NCBI GenBank assembly: GCA_019914945.1
Contig: CM034112.1
Location: 8,896,501 to 8,960,500, forward strand
DNA from: Typha latifolia
Lineage: Eukaryota > Streptophyta > Magnoliopsida > Poales > Typhaceae
Reading direction: 5' to 3'
DNA: 64,000 nt
In this document: positions 46,130 to 56,996 of the stretch, piece by piece
Position numbering within the stretch: position 1 is the stretch's first letter
How the letters are laid out: each line of letters begins with the position of its first letter
The notes under the pieces: generated by a model
Seen by the model: only the letters and a program-made list of their open reading frames with translations
Told to the model about the DNA's origin: nothing
Databases searched by the model: none
Made by a program: the position numbers and the translations under genes

Positions 46130-48545
46130 CATCAAATCAGACTATCCCTAATTAAAGAAGTTAAGGAGTACAAAAAGAAAGTCCCCTTAGCTATGTAGAG
46201 GTGAAAGTGATTCAATTAGCCCATATAAACTAAAACAATAATGAGCTTGCAAATTTTTACATTATTGCAAAATAAGATAATGAGGTTTGTAAGATGATTA
46301 CTGAATAATATTTTTCATATGATGAATTATAAAGTGCTTTTAAAATAATTGTTTATTTTCTTTCTCATGAAAATGAACATTGAAAGAAGAAAAATGATAT
46401 TTTGAAAAATAAAATCAAAAGAACTATTTTTAAATAATTTTAAGCATGAAAGATTTTTTAAAAGAAGTTGACGATTTAATTTAATTTCTATGGATTGTGC
46501 AAAGAAACAGAAAATTTCAAAACTTAATTTGGAAGACAGATATATTATTTTAATAAGATTAATATTGATTATGATTATTCTCAAAATTAAAAGTTTTACA
46601 AATAACTTCTTTCTAAAGACAAGCCCTCAAGTTATCGTCATATTATTTATCATTATTGTATAAAAATGGTCATTTATATTATTTATATCATATTAGAATA
46701 ATACTTATGTTGAAACTGAAATTGTTTGGCTTCCTAAAAATCCCCTTCATGCTAGATTTAGATTCCAAAAAAAAAAAAAAACTTATGTAATTTTAGAACA
46801 ATCTAAACTTGGACTCAAGAGAGTTTATGTGCTAAATTATAATGAGTATTTTTCTTGTTTGTAGGTATGTTTAAAATCCAAAGACATGAATGATATATGG
46901 TTTTGAGATAGTGAATGCTCAAGATATATATGACCAGAGAAAAATTAAAGTTCGCCAACATTGTCACCCAAAAATAGAATAGCTTGTTAAGTTTGGAGAC
47001 AATGGTAAAGGAAAAATTACTAGTGTTGATAGCATCAATAAAAATACTTCTCCTATTATTAATATAAATTTACTTATTGAAGGTTTGAAATCTAATCTTT
47101 TAAGTATCAATTAACTATGTGATAAATGAAATAAAATTATATTTAAGCACTCTTATTGTACTATAGAAAATGTCAAAGATAGTAATACTTTCTTTATTGT
47201 GTATAGCTATGAAATATTTACACTGTTGATCTTAAAAATATTTTTTTCTTTATGGCATAAAAGACTTGCCTATGCTAATACAAATTTGACTATAAAAAGA
47301 GAGATAGTTATTAGTCAACTGTAAAATCAAATTTGAAAAAAATAAACTTTATGATGCATGTCAAAAAGGAAAAGAAACAAAAACATCTTTTAAAGCTAAC
47401 AATGTAGTTGATACTACTAGACCTCTACAATATTGCATATGGATCTAATTAGTCCTACAAGGCTATTTATCTTGGTGGAAATGATATGTATATGCGATCA
47501 TTAGTGATTTTTCTAAATTTATTGGATCTTTTTTATTGCTCATAAAAATAAAGCTTTTCGTATGTTTTATAAAACTTTGTAGATAAATTCAAAATAAAAA
47601 AGACTTTGTCGCATTTTTAGTATTAGAGGCGATTATGATAGAGAATTTGAAAGCAAGAATATTAATATTTTTTTTACAATAAACATAGAATAGATCTTAA
47701 TTTTTTGTCTCCTAAAGACACCTCAATAGAATAGTATAACTGAGAGAAAAATAAGAATTTGGAAGAGTGGCTAGAACCAAGCTTTCTGAGAATGCAATTC
47801 GTTAAAAATCGAATTATGATAATGTCTATTCTTAGAAAAGAAATTTATGAGGTTTGAAATGAAGAAAACTATATATTAGTTATTTTCGCATACTTGGTTG
47901 TTAATGTTATATTTTATATAATAATAAAGATATTTTGGATTTGATACCAAATCAAATAAAGCTATTTTTCTTAAATATTTTACATCTAGTCAAAAATATA
48001 GAGTTTTCAATAAAAAAATACTTATAGTGAAAATTTTTATATATATTGTATTTGATCAACATAACAATGCATCTCTCAAGAATGTTTAAGTGAGCTGATA
48101 ATTGAGCAAGATCAAGAAGGAATTATTATTCAACATAGAGAAAAATAATCTATAAGTGAAAATCCATCGGTGAAAGGCTCAAATTAATCAAAGAAATGAT
48201 GGAGCTAACTCAAGTTTTACCACAAAAATAGAGGTAGGCTCACAATCACAAACAATAATTAATTATTAATAATTCTTTCAAATATATAAAAATTCACTCT
48301 TCACTTTGTAATTTATGGCAATCTTATTTTTCCCTTTCAAATAAAGCCAAAACATTTTTTTAAGAAGTCAAAAATTGCCTAAAATTAGATTTTGACAATG
48401 CAAGACGAGCTTAATTAATTTGAGAAAATCAACTTTGTACCTTAGTACCTAAACCAAATGATTAATTTATAATTAATACTAAATGGGGTTTCTAGAAATA
48501 AAATAAATGAATCTGGTGTAGTAATTAGAAATTAGTAACCTAAGT
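46130..48545 (+). pseudogene. Ty1/copia retrotransposon gag-pol remnant
   Basis: In many broken plus-strand frames, 46370-46600 shows a gag-like KKNDILKNKIK coiled segment. From 46890 there is a WFxxVxxxS-xHMT-type protease-end motif (tggttttgagatagtgaatg...tatatgacc, read as WF-DSECSRYM) followed by VKFGDNGKGKI, INLLIEGLKSNLLSIN and, near 47260, LWHKRLAYAN, which is the GAG-pre-integrase region. CDACQKGK-like and TRPLQY...-type sequences follow, with integrase at 47340-48000. At 48400-48530, MQDELN-FEK, VP-PNDHFIINTKWGF-like and NKINESGVVIRN mark the start of copia RT. Integrase before RT defines Ty1/copia. The sequence ends near 48545, without RNase H or a right LTR. Confidence 0.8.
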
Positions 48546-48549
48546 TTCC

Positions 48550-49085
48550 AATAAGAAAGAGAAATTTATTTTGATAATATTTTTATGTTGGTAGCAAGAT
48601 TTGAAGCAATTAGAATGTATTTGCATTTGCATGTTTTAAGATTTTGTTATTTACATTTTCATGCTTTAAGCATTTTCAAATTGAATGTTAAAAGAGTTTT
48701 TTTTTCCTAAATAGTAGTATTCAAAGTAATTTAGTTTATGTAGAATAGTCTTTTAGTTTTCAAAATATAAATTTTCATCGTACTTTTAGACTTATAAAAT
48801 CTTTGTATAATTTAAAACAATCACTTATAACATGGTACAAAAGATTAAAAAGTAAATTCCTTAATAAAAATGAGTTCACAGTAGCGAAATAACCCTGAAC
48901 AACATCGTCAACAAGGTCCTCTTCGTAGATTTAGAGGTCTGTGATTTCCTTTCTTTAGAGGAGTTCGTCTCTTTCTTTTTTGGAAAGAAAGAAAAGATTT
49001 TATAGAATAACTAAACAATAACAAAAATCATCCAAAGCATTAGAAACCAAAATATGCATAAGCTCTATTGAGTATCCCTATCCCA
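48550..49085. other. AT-rich DNA between copia and LINE remnants
   Basis: No coding frame or clear repeat is recognised. The stretch 48890-49020 (CAACATCGTCAACAAGGTCC and after) is less AT-rich but shows no domain. Confidence 0.4.
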
Positions 49086-49089
49086 AGTA

Positions 49090-50170
49090 CGCCAAAAGCC
49101 TAAGTTCCTACCCTCGTTAGCAACCTAATGCACGACGTGATTAGTTTCCTAGTAAGTGTAACTAACTTTACAATTTTAATAATTGTGAGTTAAGTGTTTA
49201 TATCATCAATAATAGAGTTTATGGAGTAAGATGACTTTTTTCTATCCCACAAGATATTGACTAGCATAGAAGAATCTGTTTTGATCTGCAAGTTGGTGTA
49301 GTTCCTTTATTGTAAACTATACAGTGTCTCCCATATAATAAACACTTTCGCAATTAACGACAACTTGTAAAGGCCACATCTACACCCTGCAATGGTAGTA
49401 GTGTCATTAGGCTATCGATCAATGAAACCGACCCCTTCTAGGCCGGTTCACAAATGAGCTATCACAATTAATCTTGATCCACATTATAAGGGGATTCCTA
49501 GCGAATAGGGGCATTAGCAAGATTTGGGGTTGGTTTCATATGACTGACAAATAACTAAGCATAATAGTTATTTGTTAAAGATAATGTACACAACCAAACC
49601 TTTGGAGATCTTCTTGCTAATTACTAAAGTTAATTCTATTTTTGTATTTCCATATGTGCTAAATTAGAACTGCCATACAGCCCTAAAACCATGCTTTTTT
49701 TTTATATTTTAGTATCCAATCGCCCTCATAGAGCTAGAGACCTCCCAACCATCTGTCCTCAAAATTGAGACTAACCGCTAGTTAGCTCTCACAAAATCCC
49801 AAAGGGTAACTGTCGCACAGTAGTGAAAATATAGATAATTGATAATTTTTAGCTTTAAACAACAGATAAGGTAGACGGTTTCTGATGCCAGATTGAAAGT
49901 TGAGAGGCAAGTGCGAATTTACAACTTGCCCCATGCTTTCTCTAAATCAATCTTAATCATGATAAATTCACCCTTGCTTTTAGAAGAATTAATAAATTTT
50001 ATAATTTCATGTGCCACAGTGATATTATCATAAATATGGCTACTAGCGATAAACATTCTTTGCTCATAACTGATTAATTCAGACAACACAAACTTTAATC
50101 TATTAGCTAAGATCTTGGCTAAGATTCTTGCATTTAGAGGAGTTTGTCTCTATCGATCTCATCTTGGCGA
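49090..50170 (-). pseudogene. LINE RNase H and reverse transcriptase remnant
   Basis: On the minus strand, 50160-49880 reads ANRLKFVLSELISYEQRMFI, then ASSHIYDNITVAHEIIKFI, KGEFIMIKIDLEKAW, the RT blocks with the family form ANRLKxxLPxLISxxQxAFVxGRxIxDNxxxAxE and xKxDxxKAYD. Further along, 49500-49100 contains MWIKINCDSSFVNRPRRG and broken RNase H sequence up to a Q-V-A-N-E-type end. The catalytic middle (YADD) is missing, so an internal deletion joins early RT to RNase H. It is a different LINE lineage from 15.5 kb. Confidence 0.82.
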
Positions 50171-50279
50171 GTCTTCTTAGAAGCCCAATAATTTTAAGGT
50201 AAGAAAATCATTGAGAAGTTTGATGCTCCAAATATAATTCTTCCTATTCCATGGATACTTTCAACTAATTTTTTTTTTC

Positions 50280-51579
50280 TGGAAATAGAATAAGATTGGA
50301 TAATAGATGAAAATTAGCATTGCATATTAACAAGTAGTTTTTGCCTAGGTTTCTTGATCAAGTGGCACATTTACATGAGATAAAGGGAATTTTGTAATTT
50401 AATCACATTTGGTTTTAGATTTAGTGCATATATTTTTTTTATAGTCGATGTATATTTTTTTTTATCAAGAAATACGCACAACTTACATATTACTGTAAAT
50501 AGAAAAAAAATACAATTCAATTAAATTGGAAAGCCTCAGAGATGAGGTTTTGGTTAAAATTTTATTGTTCGCTAGTTGATATGAAAATAGGGCTTTTGCA
50601 ATTTAATAGCATTAGTTTTTTTATCTAGTATAATAAAACTAAGTGCATATATCTTCAATATTTGATGCATATTTTGTTATAATAGAAATGCATACAAATT
50701 ACATATGCGATGCACATTATAGTTCATTATTGCATATTAGAAAAATCAAACACAATTAAAATGCAAAAGTCCTAAAATACCTGTCTCCAAATACATGTGT
50801 TTTTCACGTGGGTAAAATCTATGTGATTTTTACATGATCTGTTAAACAATATTTCTACATAATATAAAATATAAAAGCTTAAAATTTTCACAAATAATGC
50901 AAGCAAAAAATGCCCAATATAGAGCCCGGCAACTATACCCTCTACCATCTAAAAGTAATATAAAAAATGATGATGATATATATATATATATATATGCCAA
51001 TCATGATCACAATAATGCATTTGTATCACATGGTTATCATGTCTATATCTATAGCTTACATATATTATTAATATAAAATATGATATGTATTACCCGAAAC
51101 TATCAAATTCTCTAACTTATGCTCACGTAGAGCCACAACCACAAGCAATATCAAATGTTCATATCAAACAATACCTATTAAGGAGGGAAGATAACTAGCG
51201 GATAATATCGTCATGCATATTACCCCACAAACAGCTAATCAATTGTCTACTATTTTAGACTAAGAACTTTAATCGTCTGCCCATCATCATCATATGGGTC
51301 AATATCACACCTCAATGCTACACCTCTAAGCCATCGGTTCAAAATCATCATACCACCTATGCAAAACATATGACCCTACATCACCAAGTATAGCTATCTT
51401 TATGATCCCTACCTTCTATTTATAGTTTTAAGATTATCTAGTATCTAGTCTTTGTAGTCAGATAGTAATATGTTTACTCAAATCAATCTAAGTGGTGCTT
51501 GATAGTCCCATATTGATATCACAATAATCTCAAGCATTTATCAATATAAATATAAGTACTATATATACTCTACTTATTG
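50280..51579. other. AT-rich repeat-like DNA split from 52730 onward by an LTR
   Basis: A (TA)n tract lies at 50975-50995. Segment 51000-51579 (CAATCATGATCACAATAATG, CTCACGTAGAGCCACAACCA, CATCATCATATGGGTCAATA) and 52730-52860 appear to be one tract separated by the LTR insertion. The style suggests an untranslated part of a large LTR element, but I cannot classify it. Confidence 0.4.
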
Positions 51580-52729
51580 TGTTACGATCCGATCATATGG
51601 GTTAAGTTAATCAAGTCAAGTTAGTTAGTTAGTTTTATCTTATTATTTTAAATTTTAAATAAATTAGATAATCCACACGTAGATCTGATCCACTAGGAAT
51701 TTTTACTCCTATAAATAGGAGTGGACATATGTTGATAATGATCATTGAAAGAATCTGAATTTAGCCAAATTAATATTATTTTTATCATTAACTTTTACTA
51801 TACTTGTTAGATCGCTTTTATTTTTTTAGGAGTATATCATAGCCGTAGAAGCATTTCAATCTTCCAAACCTTGGCCATCTAACTCCATTAGTAACGACCC
51901 TACCATACGGCTGTCCACCATCACCCTTGGTTGTCCACCACCCTTAGACATGATCAAATGGCCCAGCCCGCCCATGCCCGGCCCGACCCGGCCCGGTTTG
52001 GACCGGGCTAAGCCCGGCCCGGCCCGAGCCCGAACTACCCATGGGCGGCACGGGCCAGCCCTTTGCCCGCCCGACCCGGCCCGAAAGCCCGCCCGTTTAG
52101 CCCACAACTAAGCCCGCCCGTCTACTACAGTGCTTTGCCCGTTTTGCTACAGTAATTTACCATTGCTATAGTAAAAAAATATTTTAGTATTATACCATTT
52201 TGCATTATTTTAAGCAGACTTTTAAAAAAATTTTATTTTTTTTAATTTTTTTAATTTTTTTTAAATAGAGGAATATAAATATTTTATAAAAAAACTAATA
52301 GTTAAAAAAATTCTAAAAATAGCTGAAATATGGGGTTGAGCCGAATGATTGGTGGGTTGGGCTGGCCCGGCCCGATCTCTCACGGGCCAACGGGCGGTAA
52401 CGGGCTAGACTATTCTAGCCCGGCCCGAGTGATTAATGGGTCGGGCCGTGAACAAAGACTTAAGCCTGTTTGGCCCGAAAAGCCCGGCCCGAACCCGGCC
52501 CGGCCCGCCCGGTTATCATGTCTAACCACCCTTCAATGATTGCCGCAATGTTGGTTAATTACCGTTCTGCCATATTTGACATTGCGTCACTATTTAATTA
52601 ATATTTTTTCATCTAGATATCAAATTCTTATGAATCCAGATCCATTGGAACCCTAACTTTCGAGGCTACTTCTATATAAATTTTTACAATTTTCTTACAT
52701 TAAGATCAGTTCAAATTTGGTTCATAACA
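51580..52729 (+). mobile_element. Solo LTR of the 16.8-kb family, carrying a hAT-type insertion
   Basis: It starts TGTTACGATCCGATCATATG and ends TTTGGTTCATAACA, the same boundaries as the LTRs at 16757 and 19370. Without the 51945-52524 insertion and its extra TSD copy it is about 562 bp, the same size as the 3' LTR at 19370-19931. There is no PBS or internal element sequence on either side, so it is a solo LTR. Flanking pentamers TATTG and CCTTG match only weakly, so the target duplication is decayed. Confidence 0.85.
51945..52524. mobile_element. hAT-type non-autonomous element, 580 bp, perfect 8-bp target duplication
   Basis: The terminal inverted repeat TAGACATGAT / ATCATGTCTA is perfect over 10 bp and continues imperfectly. 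ACCACCCT occurs at 51937-51944 and 52525-52532 as an exact 8-bp TSD. The end regions are very GC-rich (GGCCCGGCCC repeats, 51960-52110 and 52355-52515) and largely complementary, so the single strand could fold into a long hairpin. The centre (52110-52330) is AT-rich. There is no coding capacity. It belongs to the same family as 9319-9862. Confidence 0.92.
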
Positions 52730-55700
52730 CCTTGACCCTAAGCTGCGTGAGTAAACAAGCACTAAGAAATGAGACTTAACTACATGATGACACTTGCAAG
52801 TGATGTAGTGATCAACATCATCAAACATATCATATGCACATCGAAGTTGTCATACCCTAGGAATGCACCAATAATTATAAAGCAGTAAAATAAATATAAT
52901 TATGCTGAGTAGTAAATAAATTCATGCATATGCATGATACAAATGTAATAAAATCATAAAGTAAAACATCACTTCAATATTATACTACTCATAGACTATA
53001 GAGAGTTCACTTGTGTGACACCGCTTCCTAGTAAACTAGCTCCAACTACACTCCGGGATCATCCACATATGGTAATAGATCTACCATGATAATAAAAGTG
53101 ATAGAAGCATAAGCACAAACATACTTGAAACTAATTAATTAAATAATACACGAACATCAGTTATAGGTTTGGGTAAGAATTCTTACATTTATTGCTCAAG
53201 TAAAATTGATATATTAATAATAATAGTCTAACAGATTATTAAGAGTTATTAATAGAATTATCATCATATTTACTATTCTATTAATTATTGTCAATTTAAA
53301 GGAAATATGATAGACAACTGATTAACTTACTTTATTGAATATTAAAGCATATTGAATATGATTACCAATCTCAAATTAGAACAAATTGCCCCGTTCTGAA
53401 CAATTAGTAGAGGTACACACTGACCACAATCACATTAATTAATATTAATTTATAACAAAAATATTGTAATCAACAAAGCTACCTGATGACTAATATTTAA
53501 GGGCTTAAATTGACATGGATAATTAAATAAAATGACTAGAGTAAATTAACACAATCTAGAGAACAATTAATTTACTTGGGCCATCCCAAGACCTAAAGCA
53601 ATAGATTGTGCTGCAACCACCCCAAAGACAACAACATCACCTTATTAAGTTGGGCCCAAGGCCCAAATCAACCAAGGCTACCACTTGGGCTGGGCCATAA
53701 CCAACCTAAGCCAAACTTGATTTGGACCACAATTGTCCTAAGCCACCACTTGAGTTGGCCTGCACCCAACCCAAGCCCACAACCTTACCTCCTTTCCTCT
53801 CTCTCAATAGGAAACCAATCAAGAGAGGGGAAGGAGGTGGCTATTGATATCTGGCAATTTTCGCCACCAGCATCCCAATTAGTGACAACAAATCTATCCC
53901 CATAACCACAATATCCCTCCAAAGGAGGAGAATGGTTGGGCGAGGTGGTCGACGACACTCGAAACCTAATTTATGGCTAACGTCTAAGAGAAATATCTAC
54001 CCAACAGACTAGGCCACGAGAGCACTAAAGGGCGATAGCAACAGTTCATCTTGAGAATGAGAGAGTTCTCAACCAGATGAGGAGTAGAGATAAACAACGG
54101 TGGTGGCCAGATTCACCCTAGAAAGTTGGCAAGAAGAGGCCACTTAGTGTGCCCTCTACCAAGGCCAAAAGGAACCCACGAAGGGCCACAATCAAGAGAG
54201 CTTCACACTCCTGCAAACAACTAAAGAGAGAGAGATCTAGAAGTCTCTTCAAGTTACTAAATAAGATTAAATAAAGAAGGAAATGGAGGACTCATCCACA
54301 AACCAATAAGCAGCATTGGTGTGCTCTAGCAGCCCGTGCGGCAAGAAGCAAAAGGGGGAGGATAGACTGTGGGGAGGAGAAAAAAGGAAAAAAAAGAAAA
54401 GAATGGGAAAATCGAGGGAGGGGTGGGGAGGAATAGGATAGGTGTGATTTTTTTTTTTTTTATGTTACAAGCTCCATATGAAAAGCCCTCATATTGTTTT
54501 CTTTTGATTTGGGATATGATGTTTCTCTTTATGGATAAGTTCAATAGAGTACATATTTCTAACTTGTTCTGTTGTTTTGCTTGTTGAATATAACTATTTT
54601 TTCAACCCGGTGATAATTAACCAGAAGCATTTGAGTGAGACAAATAGAAAATATTATTGATTTACTTGCAAAGTAATATTGAATATTTTCTATCTTCTAC
54701 AAATCAAGTGAGGTATAAAATTATCATTGACAATTTATAACAGAGCAAGCTTTTCTCTGCTGCTTTTCTATTCATATATACATAGTGTAAATGATTTGGT
54801 ACTTTATGTTAGGCACACCAATTGCTTGATTGTGTTAGTTTTTTTTATGATTGGCAAATTTGTGAGAAAATAAAATCTTTTATACTATAATTTTTTTAGA
54901 TTTGTTGTAAAAATCAATAGCACAATCTCTTCCTATTTAGAAATCAAATTGAAACTATTTTAGTTTGAAGAATAGTGTTGCATGAATTTTGTTCGAAATC
55001 CGTTAGGAGCGAGATTTAAATCCATTCGAACAAAATTCCTAGAGAGCTCACTTAATCCAATGTGAAAAAGGTGTTTGAACGTGATTTTTTAAATAAATAT
55101 TTTCAACGTTAGGTGGGCATTCGAATGAGGTTTAACTTGTTTAAATGGAACGCTAGTTGTTTTCAAATTAGGGCTTTTTGAAAGCCTATCTTTTGGGACT
55201 ATAAAAAGAAAAATTTGATGAAAATAAGGGATATTTTTGGAGACTATTGAAAATATTTGAGAGAGCAAAAATAGAAGAGTTAGAAAAGTTAAACGGTGAT
55301 ATTTTTATGCTATATTTTGATGGAGTTCTACTAGATTCAAGATTGCATTATCCATTGCCTTAAGGTCACAAAGGTAGGTCTTCAATCTCGAGGTATTGAG
55401 TATCAAGCACGAGAAGTGGTATATTGAGGGAGAATCAAGCAAATCACTTCGGAGATAGTTATGGATAACAATGGATAGTTTGTAAGTATTTTGTAACCGT
55501 TGATGATTATGTTAGTTTGATAGGAAGAAGGGATAAGTAGTTTTTTTTTTTTACCCTTGTTTGATAAGGGGTTTTTCCACATTATAAATATGGTGTCTAC
55601 ATTTGCTCTTGCATTTCATTAAGATAACATCTTCTAACAAGTAATTAAATATTTACATATTGTTTGACTCAATGACTCCAATAAATTTTGTTTATTGCAG

Positions 55701-56640
55701 CTGACCGTGCTTACCAATTATCTTACACTGATACCCATATCTAAGTTTCTTTTTTCCATAATGAATATTTGTCATTGCTTTACTTATCCGGTTATTCTTT
55801 TCCAAATAGCACTTTGCACTAGTACATAGTATATATATGTCAATTATCTTGTCACATTTGATTTGTCACAATTACTATAACTCCTGAATTAGGACATTTT
55901 ATCCATCTAATTCTCTTTCTTTTTCTTTTTTTCTATAGGAGATCCTGCATTCAGGTTTTTAGCATAGTTATTTTCTTCATATTTATCATTATCTCTGATA
56001 AAAATCTCTATATGATATTATAACAATGTACATGAAAAATATACTGTAATGTTTCTTTATTAGCCATGTTACTGAATTTACATTGGTTGGTCGGCCAATT
56101 ATATGTTTATATATTAGCAATGTTAATGCATACAGTTCTTATAAATGTCCAAGTGCTTGTAATGCGTGAGTTTATGTATGTAAAGATAACAAACCTTTTT
56201 TATATCCTTTTCTTTGCAGGTTGAGTATATAAATTGAAGATAATGACATCTTCTGTCCTTGGACGTTTAATTCCATCGATTATTCTATTTATCGCTGTCA
56301 TTTTGAGAAACAATTGAGTTAATTAACTGCTCCCAGTAGAGAAAGTCTTGCTAAGATTAGCCCTAAAAATAAATACCATAAGGCAAGAAATGTCTCTTCC
56401 TAAGTGCAACCGAAGCCTATAAGCTGAAGTAGTTTTCTTAGAGTAAATATAAAAATAGGAAAAGATTAGAAAAGAAAAAAGAGTGAAGGCATTCCTGATC
56501 AAACAAGCAACAAAATAAAGTGCATTATGCACGCTTTTGAATATATAGACGAGCAACAAGAAGTCTAGCTCATTTGGAGGTGAAGATGTTACACAAAATG
56601 AGTAGTTAAGTAATGCTCATGCTGCTAAACTTAAATTAAA
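52730..56640. other. Repeat-like and AT-rich DNA, no gene recognised
   Basis: Segment 52849-54370 (from TGTCATACCCTAGGAATGCA) resembles the kind of sequence found in LTRs of large gypsy elements and includes a GGGCCCAAGGCCCAAAT tract near 53655. No second copy is present, so ends cannot be set. Poly-T at 54449-54461 and 55532-55542, and a CG-word trace at 55070-55155, are the only other structures. The open frames here have no recognisable domains. Confidence 0.4.
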
Positions 56641-56676
56641 ATATATTACATATTTAACAAAAATCAATAATATACT

Positions 56677-56707
<31 letters not shown>

Positions 56708-56731
56708 GCTGACATTTCAAGCATATCCATG

Positions 56732-56806
<75 letters not shown>
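56677..56806. repeat. (TA)n and long (GA)n microsatellites 3' of the homeobox gene
   Basis: (TA)n runs from 56677 to 56702 and again at 56732-56744, followed by an almost pure (AG)n from 56744 to 56806 with one interruption (GGG near 56766). In the sense of the neighbouring gene the latter is (CT)n, about 190 bp past the stop codon. Confidence 0.95.
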
Positions 56807-56808
<2 letters not shown>

Positions 56809-56996
56809 TCACTAGGGTTTAGGGCCACTTGGCCTATTTCCCTTATGTGGAAAGGTGGGCATTTTCTTTTGTTCTTTGTTCACTTGTTTAATGGGCTAAG
56901 AAAGTGAGCTTTCTCATTTCTACTACTCCTTTATAATGTATCAAGCTGCATGCATGCATGCTCATAAACTTGTCTACTTCTTCCTCGTTTCTCTTC

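Noticed and set aside
52330..52539. Open frame MGLSRMIGGLGWPGPISHGP and its reverse-strand partner at 51856-52107
   Set aside because: They lie inside the GGCCC-rich arms of the hAT-type element; the repetitive composition explains the frames.
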